From assembly GCA_041609715.1 (NCBI GenBank), contig JBFIQI010000080.1:1-11195 (forward strand): a stretch of 11,195 bases of DNA. Direction: 5' to 3'. Position numbers and translations under genes: made by a program. The notes under the pieces are model-generated. The model did not search any database and was not told the DNA's origin. It saw only the letters and a list, made by a program, of their open reading frames with translations. Positions 5,782-11,195 of the stretch are shown here, piece by piece (positions within the stretch are counted from its first letter, which is position 1; each line of letters begins with the position of its first letter). Source of the DNA: JABDLF01 sp041609715 (GTDB taxonomy: Bacteria > Pseudomonadota > Gammaproteobacteria > Steroidobacterales > JABDLF01).

Positions 5782-7887
5782 TTGCGGTTTTTTCACGTGA
5801 ACAAACAATTTAAACAGCTCAAAATTCGCCCGATTTTGGTCACGGTACCGGCGGCGGTGGCGTTGCTCGCTACCGCGTGGGCCGAAGAAGCCGAACGGCA
5901 TAGCCATGCGCTGGAGGAAATTACCGTCACGGCGACGCCGCTGAAGCGCAGCGCGGAAGAGCTGGCCCAGCCCACGGCAGTACTGACGGGTGAAGCGCTG
6001 GCGAGGAAGCAAACCGCGAGCCTCGGGGAAACCCTGTCGGAGGAAGCGGGGGTCAGCTCCACGTACTTTGGCCCCATCGCCTCGCGACCCGTTATCCGCG
6101 GGCAGTCCGGGGAACGCGTGCGGGTATTGCAGGACAGCCTGGACAGTCTCGATGTTTCGGCGCTGAGCGAGGATCACCAGGTGGCGTTGGAGGGCATTCT
6201 TACCGAGCGGGTCGAGATCGTGCGGGGACCCGCGACGCTGTTATATGGCAGCGGTGCCTCCGGCGGCCTGGTCAATGTCATTGATAACCGCATCGCCCAG
6301 GAACCCCTGGAAAAACCTTTCACCGGGAAACTGGCCGTCAGCCTGGATTCGGCAACCGACGGGCGTGCCGTGGCGGGGAGGATAGACGGCGGTAACCAGG
6401 GCGCGGTATTTCATTTTGATTTTGCCCGGCGCCTGAGCGGTAACGTGGCAGTGCCCGGTTTCGTGGAATCGGCACGGCAACGCGCTGGGGAGGGCATCGA
6501 CCCGAGCCAGGCAGAGCGCGACCTGGCGGAAAATACCGATGGGGACAGCACCAGCGGTGCCGCCAGCTTGTCCTTTGTGGGTGACTTCGGCTTTATCGGC
6601 CTGGCCTTGAGCAACTTCGACAGCAATTATGGCGTGCCCGGTGCACATGGGCATGACGATTCGGGCAATGGACTTCTGGAGCCCGACTTGGGCAGCGAGG
6701 CGGAAGAGTTTGTACGCATTGGTGTCGAGCAGACCCGCATCGATTTGAAGGGCCGTTATGCATTTGACAGCACCATCGAGGAAGCCCGCTTGAGGGTGGG
6801 GCGCAACGACTACACCCATACCGAATTCGAAGGCGCGGAAACCGGCACCCGATTTTCATCCAAGGGCATCGAGGTCCGGCTGGAACTCAGCCACAAGCCG
6901 CTGGCTGGCTGGCAAGGTGCCATCGGCCTGCAGCGCAAGAGCGTCAACTTCGATGCCGTTGGCGAGGAGGCTTTCGTGCCGCCCTCGGAGACGATTCAGT
7001 CCAGCGTCTTTCTGTTCGAGGAAAAGTCGCTGGGCGAAAAAAATCTGCTCCAGGCAGGTGCCAGACTGGAACACCAGTCATTGCGCAGTGCCGCGTTACC
7101 AGACATGTACTCGAAAACCGCCTATGCGGCGTCGGTGGGCCTGATTCATGACTTCGCCGAGTGGGGGTCGGCGGCCGCCAATCTCTCCCGCTCCGAGCGA
7201 CATCCCAATGCCACGGAACTGTTTGCCGCTGGTCCGCATGTCGCGCTGTCGCGCTACGAGCTGGGTGCAATGGGCCAGGGTTTGTCACTTTTCGCAAAAG
7301 AAACCACCACCGGCCTCGACCTGACTTTCAAGGGCACCCGCGGGCGCTGGCAATGGTCACTCACCGGTTTCATGAGCAAGGTCGACGACTACATTTTTGC
7401 TGCACCCACCGGCGCTGAGCTGGACGATTTGCCGGTATTCGCATACCGGCAGGCCGACGCCGAGTTTTACGGTTACGAGGCGCAAGCCCGCGTGGAGCTG
7501 CACGAGGGCGAAGCCGGGCATCTGCATGCGCATCTATTCAGCGATTTCGTATACGGTGAAGAGCATGGCGACGGTCCTTACCTACCACGTTTGCCACCGT
7601 TGCGTTTTGGCTTCGGCCTGGACTATGCCGGTGATCGCCTGGCCGCCGGTCTGCGCGTCACGCGCTACCAGGACCAGGACAAGACCGCTAGCGGTGAATT
7701 TCCGAGCGATGCCTATACTCTGGTCAGTGCCGAACTGGACTATCATTTCGATACGCCGGGCTTATGGGGTTTCGTGAAAGGCACAAATCTCACGGACGCG
7801 GAGGCCCGTCAGCATACTTCGCCGGTCAAAGAGTTCCTGCCGCTGCCGGGTCGCGGCCTGCATGCCGGACTGCGTTACGAATTTTAA
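5782..7887 (+). CDS. TonB-dependent outer-membrane receptor, ZnuD-like (probable metal uptake)
   Basis: A 701-residue TonB-dependent receptor. A signal peptide (hydrophobic core PILVTVPAAVALLATAWA, cut near residue 34) is followed by a TonB box (EEITVTATP, about 45-53), a plug domain (about 58-170, with VIRGQSGERVRVLQD and VEIVRGPATLLYGSGASGG) and a beta-barrel ending in F701, the usual C-terminal aromatic for outer-membrane insertion. The barrel carries GAHGHDDSGNG (287-297), a His/Asp-rich loop of the kind seen in zinc receptor ZnuD, and typical ZnuD-like segments (EEAFVPPSETIQSS; YLPRLPPLRFGFGLDY). It should move a scarce ligand, probably zinc or another metal, into the periplasm using TonB-ExbBD energy. 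The start is uncertain: TTG at 5782 has GGAG only 3 nt before it and another GGAGG 13 nt before, while GTG at 5797, five codons later, gives a neater signal peptide but has no well-spaced site. A pirin follows after 37 bp. Confidence 0.88.
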   Translation: MRFFHVNKQFKQLKIRPILVTVPAAVALLATAWAEEAERHSHALEEITVTATPLKRSAEELAQPTAVLTGEALARKQTASLGETLSEEAGVSSTYFGPIASRPVIRGQSGERVRVLQDSLDSLDVSALSEDHQVALEGILTERVEIVRGPATLLYGSGASGGLVNVIDNRIAQEPLEKPFTGKLAVSLDSATDGRAVAGRIDGGNQGAVFHFDFARRLSGNVAVPGFVESARQRAGEGIDPSQAERDLAENTDGDSTSGAASLSFVGDFGFIGLALSNFDSNYGVPGAHGHDDSGNGLLEPDLGSEAEEFVRIGVEQTRIDLKGRYAFDSTIEEARLRVGRNDYTHTEFEGAETGTRFSSKGIEVRLELSHKPLAGWQGAIGLQRKSVNFDAVGEEAFVPPSETIQSSVFLFEEKSLGEKNLLQAGARLEHQSLRSAALPDMYSKTAYAASVGLIHDFAEWGSAAANLSRSERHPNATELFAAGPHVALSRYELGAMGQGLSLFAKETTTGLDLTFKGTRGRWQWSLTGFMSKVDDYIFAAPTGAELDDLPVFAYRQADAEFYGYEAQARVELHEGEAGHLHAHLFSDFVYGEEHGDGPYLPRLPPLRFGFGLDYAGDRLAAGLRVTRYQDQDKTASGEFPSDAYTLVSAELDYHFDTPGLWGFVKGTNLTDAEARQHTSPVKEFLPLPGRGLHAGLRYEF

Positions 7888-7924
7888 ATCTGGCCGTGAC
7901 TGAGACTCGCATCGGTAAACGTTT

Positions 7925-8755
7925 ATGAAGGCGCCAAGAGAAATCATCAGGAAAGTGCGTGGTCAGCCTACCAGCGACGGGGCTGGCGTTCGGTTGACGC
8001 GCATTATCGGTACGCGCGAGTTGGACCACGTCGATCCGTTTCTATTACTGGACGAGTTTCGCTCGGATAACCCGGGCGACTACATCGCCGGATTCCCCGA
8101 GCATCCTCATCGCGGCTTCGAGACCGTCACCTACATGCTGGCGGGACGCATGCGTCACCGGGACAATCAGGGCAACGAAGGCCTGCTGAGAGCCGGCAGC
8201 ATTCAGTGGATGACGGCGGGGCGCGGCATTGTGCATTCGGAAATGCCCGAGCAGGAAGACGGGCTGATGTGGGGATTCCAGCTGTGGGTCAATCTGCCCG
8301 CTAATGAAAAGATGAAAACCCCCGCCTACCAGGACATAGAACCCCAGGCCGTCCCCGTCGTCGACCTGGAATCCGCGCAGGTTCGCGTTCTGGCCGGCGA
8401 GTTTGCCGGCGTGAGCGGCCCGGTCAGGGGAGTGCCGGTGGCGCCGCTTTACCTGGATGTCAGCTTACAGCAGGGTGGGGTCGAAATACCCATCGCGGCA
8501 GAGCATACCGCCTGTGTTTACGTCTTCGAGGGTGCGGCCCGGGTCGGACCAAGGGCGACGCCCCTGGGGCGCGGGGAACTGGGCATTCTTGGTAATGGCG
8601 AGTCGCTGAAGCTGCAGGGCGACGCGACCGCGCGCTGCATTGTGGTGTCGGGCAGGCCGTTGCAAGAACCAATCGCCCGCTACGGGCCTTTTGTGATGAA
8701 CACCGCCGAGGAGCTTCGTCAGGCTTTCGACGATTTCCAGTCCGGTCGCTTTTAG
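7925..8755 (+). CDS. Pirin family protein (cupin metalloprotein)
   Basis: A 276-residue pirin with the full two-cupin length. The N terminus (VRLTRIIGTRELDHVDPFLLLDEF) and the core HPHRGFETVTYML and GRGIVHSEMP are family hallmarks. The four metal ligands are in place: H60, H62, H104 and E106, equivalent to His56, His58, His101 and Glu103 of human pirin, so it should bind iron in the N-terminal cupin. Bacterial pirins such as E. coli YhhW show quercetin dioxygenase activity in vitro; the physiological role is mostly unknown, with redox sensing and regulation of pyruvate dehydrogenase proposed for some. The ATG at 7925 fits the family N terminus, though no strong ribosome binding site precedes it. 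It begins 37 bp after the TonB receptor and could be co-transcribed with it. Cytoplasmic; no signal peptide. Confidence 0.93.
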   Translation: MKAPREIIRKVRGQPTSDGAGVRLTRIIGTRELDHVDPFLLLDEFRSDNPGDYIAGFPEHPHRGFETVTYMLAGRMRHRDNQGNEGLLRAGSIQWMTAGRGIVHSEMPEQEDGLMWGFQLWVNLPANEKMKTPAYQDIEPQAVPVVDLESAQVRVLAGEFAGVSGPVRGVPVAPLYLDVSLQQGGVEIPIAAEHTACVYVFEGAARVGPRATPLGRGELGILGNGESLKLQGDATARCIVVSGRPLQEPIARYGPFVMNTAEELRQAFDDFQSGRF

Positions 8756-8835
8756 CGAGATTTTCGCCGCCTCGCGCTGCAGCATCAAATAACTGCCCGA
8801 GCGCGCAAGCCGGCGGAGTGATGCAGTTCCTGCGG

Positions 8836-8841
8836 TATACT
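8836..8841 (+). promoter_or_regulatory. Possible -10 box for the PuuD-like gene
   Basis: TATACT matches the sigma-70 -10 consensus at 5 of 6 positions and lies 31 nt upstream of the PuuD-like start, in the 117-bp gap after pirin. No recognisable -35 box is found at 16-18 nt upstream, so the promoter would be weak or activator-dependent. Confidence 0.3.
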
Positions 8842-8872
8842 GTGCGAGCCTACAACAATGGGAGAATAAGCG

Positions 8873-9505
8873 ATGCAACTGATCGATTTTTTATTCAGAT
8901 GGGGGCATGTCCTGTTCGGCATTGCGTGGATCGGGTTGCTGTATTACTTCAATTTCGTCCAGGGTGAATATTTCAAGGAAGCCGAGGCTGGCGCCAAGGC
9001 CGACGCCACCAAGAAACTTGCACCCCGTGCGCTGTGGTGGTTCCGCTGGGGCGCCATGTTTACGTTTCTCACCGGCCTGTACCTCCTGTACGTGCTTGGC
9101 GGGAGCGCCAACCAGTACATCATCCTGGGAGCGCTCATGGGCATTTTTATGTTCCTGAATGTGTGGCTGATTATCTGGCCTGCGCAGAAAGTGGTGATCG
9201 GCATCAGCGAAGGTGATGCAGCCAAGGCGGGCCCCAAGGCCCTGCTGGCATCGCGCACCAACACCTTGTTTTCGGGTCCCATGCTGTTCGGCATGCTGGC
9301 GTCCAAACACGGTACTTACAGCACAGCCGGATTCGCTCGACCCGAACTTTCCGACACTGGCTTTCTTGCTGCGTTGATCATCGTGCTGCTGCTCGAAGTC
9401 AATGCCATTTTCGGCAAGACCGGTCCTATGACCAGTGTAGCGGGCGTGATTCACAGCAGTCTGGCGCTCACCCTGGTGGTTTTTGGCCTGGTGCATTTTC
9501 TCTGA
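8873..9505 (+). CDS. Short PuuD-like membrane protein (urate oxidase N-terminal domain family)
   Basis: A 210-residue integral inner-membrane protein with about six hydrophobic segments (roughly residues 8-27, 56-75, 82-103, 130-144, 163-181 and 186-210). RWGHVLFGIAWIGLLYYFNF near the start and ALWWFRWGAMFTFLTGLYLL, FLNVWLIIWPAQKVVIG and ASRTNTLFSGPMLFGMLASK match the membrane domain of PuuD, the urate hydroxylase fused to cytochrome c (Pfam urate oxidase N-terminal). Full PuuD is about twice as long; here the gene stops after the membrane part and the C-terminal cytochrome c domain with its CxxCH motif is absent, so electrons could not leave by that route unless a separate cytochrome does the job. 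Histidines H12, H146, H194 and H208 are candidate haem ligands. Database names of 'urate hydroxylase' for such short proteins are transferred by similarity; urate as substrate is unproven. GGGAG (8860-8864) gives a good ribosome binding site. Confidence 0.75.
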   Translation: MQLIDFLFRWGHVLFGIAWIGLLYYFNFVQGEYFKEAEAGAKADATKKLAPRALWWFRWGAMFTFLTGLYLLYVLGGSANQYIILGALMGIFMFLNVWLIIWPAQKVVIGISEGDAAKAGPKALLASRTNTLFSGPMLFGMLASKHGTYSTAGFARPELSDTGFLAALIIVLLLEVNAIFGKTGPMTSVAGVIHSSLALTLVVFGLVHFL

Positions 9506-9564
9506 TAAGAGCCAGCATCGGCCGTTACCCGCTGCCGCGCGTTACGGTCGCCGGTGGCATTGTT

Positions 9565-9605
9565 GACCGCGGCTCGTCTCACCCCTGCGGGACGAGTCGC
9601 AGGTC
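9565..9605 (+). promoter_or_regulatory. Strong 14-bp-stem hairpin in the leader of the DadA-like gene
   Basis: GACCGCGGCTCGTC (9565-9578) pairs with GACGAGTCGC-A-GGTC (9591-9605): fourteen pairs with one bulged A and one G-U wobble, around a 12-nt loop. It ends 17 nt before the GTG start at 9623. No T tract follows on either strand, so it is not a standard intrinsic terminator. It may limit read-through, protect the 3' end of the upstream mRNA, or control translation of the oxidoreductase. Confidence 0.5.
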
Positions 9606-9622
9606 CCTTGGATTGCCCACCT

Positions 9623-10927
9623 GTGAGCCAAAAACTTCGGGAAAAACAAGCCACGATCGTCGGTGCCGGTGTCATTGGTGTCAGCACCGCATATATGCTG
9701 GCCCGAGCTGGTTACCGGGTGAAAGTGCTCGAAGCGCTGCAATCGGCGGGGCAGGGCACCAGCGCCGAGAACGGCGCCCAGCTGAGTTACGGATTCGCCG
9801 ATCCCATTTCGAGTCCTGCCGTGTTGCGGCGTATACCGGGAATTCTTCTGGGACGTGACCCTGGCATCAGTATTCACTCCCGGCACCTGCTGTTGCGGCC
9901 GTGGTGGACTACGCGCTTTCTGCGCAATTGCCTGGCAACGCGCTGCCAGGAAAATAGTGCTGCCCTGACGGCGCTGGCCCTGCGTTCTCGCGAGGTCGTG
10001 CACGCGATCATCGAGGCTACCCGAATAGATTTCGACTTTGCCGGGGCTGGCCGGCTGGTGCTGTTCGCAAGCCCGCCTGCGCTCGCGGCAGCAGGCCGGG
10101 CCGCAGCGCGGCGCAACAGCCTGGGATGCCGGCTTCGAGTCTTGGATCGCGAGCAGTGCCTGGCGCTTGAGCCCTCGCTGGCGTCCTGGCAGGAGCCCAT
10201 TGCCGGCGGTGTTTATTCGCCGGATGACGAGGTGGGCGATGCCGGCATGTTCTGCACGCGCCTCGCTGAATACTGCCAGCGCGAACTGGGCGTCGAATTC
10301 ATCTACGGATTCCGGGTGCAGGCTTTTTCTCTCAGCGGCGAGCGCGTTGTGAGTGCGAGCGACGGGAGCGATTCGCTGGCCGTGACCAACCTGGTCGCAT
10401 GTACCGGTGCCGATTCGCAGTTCCTGACGCCAGTGCTGCGTCGGCGCTTGCCCATCGTGCCGCTGAAAGGCTACAGCCTGACCTTCGCCACCCGCCCGGA
10501 CTCGCCCGCTTGCAGCATAGTCAGTGCCGAGCACCGTATCGTGTTCGCCCGCGTCGGCGATCGCATGCGCATTGCAGGTCTGGCCCATATCCGCGGCAAC
10601 AATCGGGAACTCGGTGAGGCGTTTGCCGACGAGATGATGTCGCTGGCCAGCGAACTGTATCCAGGTGCCTGTGATTACAGTGCGTCCCTGTCGAGGTGGT
10701 GTGGGCTGCGACCGCTAACGCCGGACGGCCTGCCCGTGCTGGGCCGCTCGCGCTACCACAATCTGTATCTCAATGCCGGCCATGGTGGCTTGGGCTGGAC
10801 GCTGGCAGCCGGCAGCGCCGAGTTTCTGGTACAGATGATGGCAGCAGGCACCCCGGGGCGCTTTGGTCGCGAGTTTGGCCGGAATGCAGTCGCCACCCGG
10901 TCCCGGTCTACAGGAATGGCAGCCTGA
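9623..10927 (+). CDS. DadA-like FAD-dependent oxidoreductase (D-amino acid dehydrogenase family)
   Basis: A 434-residue flavoenzyme of the DAO/DadA family, whose members oxidatively deaminate D-amino acids or related amines and pass electrons to the respiratory chain. The N-terminal Rossmann motif is GAGVIG (residues 14-19), with E37 at the end of the second strand for FAD ribose binding. The C-terminal signature WCGLRPLTPDGLPVLGR followed by LNAGHGGLGWTLAAGSAEFL is the classic DadA FAD/substrate region. The reading frame is open from GTG at 9554, but I prefer GTG 9623: it gives the usual short lead-in to the Rossmann fold and leaves the 9565-9605 hairpin outside the gene. No strong ribosome binding site is seen for either. 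The substrate cannot be predicted; glycine, D-alanine and other amino acids are all possible in this family. It lies 117 bp after the PuuD-like gene, and its stop overlaps the antiporter start by 1 nt (TGATG). Confidence 0.87.
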   Translation: MSQKLREKQATIVGAGVIGVSTAYMLARAGYRVKVLEALQSAGQGTSAENGAQLSYGFADPISSPAVLRRIPGILLGRDPGISIHSRHLLLRPWWTTRFLRNCLATRCQENSAALTALALRSREVVHAIIEATRIDFDFAGAGRLVLFASPPALAAAGRAAARRNSLGCRLRVLDREQCLALEPSLASWQEPIAGGVYSPDDEVGDAGMFCTRLAEYCQRELGVEFIYGFRVQAFSLSGERVVSASDGSDSLAVTNLVACTGADSQFLTPVLRRRLPIVPLKGYSLTFATRPDSPACSIVSAEHRIVFARVGDRMRIAGLAHIRGNNRELGEAFADEMMSLASELYPGACDYSASLSRWCGLRPLTPDGLPVLGRSRYHNLYLNAGHGGLGWTLAAGSAEFLVQMMAAGTPGRFGREFGRNAVATRSRSTGMAA

Positions 10928-11195
10928 TGACGGCCATGGGCCCGGTGCGCTTAATTACGGCTGCCTTGCTGGTGGTCGCGGCAAGCGGGGTATTGGCGGC
11001 AGCGCAGCCTGGCGGCTCCGCGGACGCCGGATTCCTGTCATTGACGCCGGCGCTGGCAACCCTGGTGATTTGTTTCTGGACCCGCAATGTCATATTCGGC
11101 TTGCTGTGCGGCGTCTTGCTGGGTGGAGCAGTCAGCGGCCAGTACAACGTTATCAACGCCTACATCGTGCCGAGCCTGGGCAGCGAACGCTATGC
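10927..11195 (+). CDS. NhaC-like Na+/H+ antiporter family protein, N-terminal 89 residues (partial)
   Basis: A reading frame starts with ATG at 10927, sharing one base with the oxidoreductase's TGA, and stays open to the right edge. The visible part has a hydrophobic N-terminal segment (RLITAALLVVAASGVLAAA) that could be a signal peptide or first membrane helix, then LTPALATLVICFWTRNVIFGLLCGVLLGG, which resembles the first helices of NhaC-family antiporters (LxPxLxxxxxxxxTRNVxxxLxxGxxxG pattern). It would be an inner-membrane transporter; besides Na+/H+ exchange, this family includes carriers that exchange organic acids or amino acids with sodium. Translational coupling to the DadA-like gene suggests it may bring in that enzyme's substrate. 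The call rests on fewer than 90 residues. Confidence 0.65.
   Translation, partial: MTAMGPVRLITAALLVVAASGVLAAAQPGGSADAGFLSLTPALATLVICFWTRNVIFGLLCGVLLGGAVSGQYNVINAYIVPSLGSERY

Noticed and set aside
9542..10588. 348-codon minus-strand opening
   Set aside because: It is opposite the DadA-like gene, which has clear FAD motifs; no recognisable domain or ribosome binding site supports it.
1..11195. CRISPR array, transposon ends, tRNA genes or phage genes
   Set aside because: No regularly spaced repeats, paired terminal inverted repeats, cloverleaf sequences or recombinase motifs were seen by eye.

Overview
The window looks like a piece of a chromosome from a free-living Gram-negative bacterium, most likely a gammaproteobacterium. 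This rests on a moderately GC-rich sequence, several Sec-type signal peptides, a TonB-dependent outer-membrane receptor, and protein families (exported PEP-synthase-like protein, pirin, short PuuD-like protein, DadA-like oxidoreductase) that are common there. The species cannot be named from the sequence. No tRNA, rRNA, insertion sequence, CRISPR array or phage gene was seen.

Layout. Positions 1-1561 hold the first 520 codons of a minus-strand gene that runs off the left edge: an exported protein resembling the PEP/pyruvate-binding (PEP-synthase-like) proteins. A short divergent intergenic region (1562-1661) separates it from a plus-strand run. That run starts with a 12-helix ATP/ADP-translocase (NTT/Npt)-like transporter (1662-3086), overlapping by 4 nt an exported serine hydrolase of the class A beta-lactamase fold (3083-3991). 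After 97 bp comes an exported M20D metallo-amidohydrolase (4089-5399). A 382-bp non-coding region (5400-5781), with two mutually exclusive GC-rich hairpins and a short palindrome, precedes a ZnuD-like TonB-dependent receptor (5782-7887) and a pirin (7925-8755). The right part holds a short PuuD-like membrane protein (8873-9505), a strong hairpin (9565-9605), a DadA-like FAD oxidoreductase (9623-10927) and, overlapping it by 1 nt, the start of an NhaC-like antiporter (10927 to the right edge).

How the parts may work together (inference). The transporter and serine hydrolase are almost certainly co-translated; with the neighbouring exported amidohydrolase they suggest an envelope system that cleaves amide or peptide-like substrates and moves a metabolite across the inner membrane. 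The TonB receptor, with a His/Asp-rich loop, points to zinc or another metal ligand. The oxidoreductase and antiporter form a tightly coupled pair that could import and oxidise an amino acid. Nothing in the window is a clear-cut novel defence or mobile system; the least understood items are the translocase/serine hydrolase pair, the N-terminal region of the exported PEP-synthase-like protein and the two candidate leader structures.
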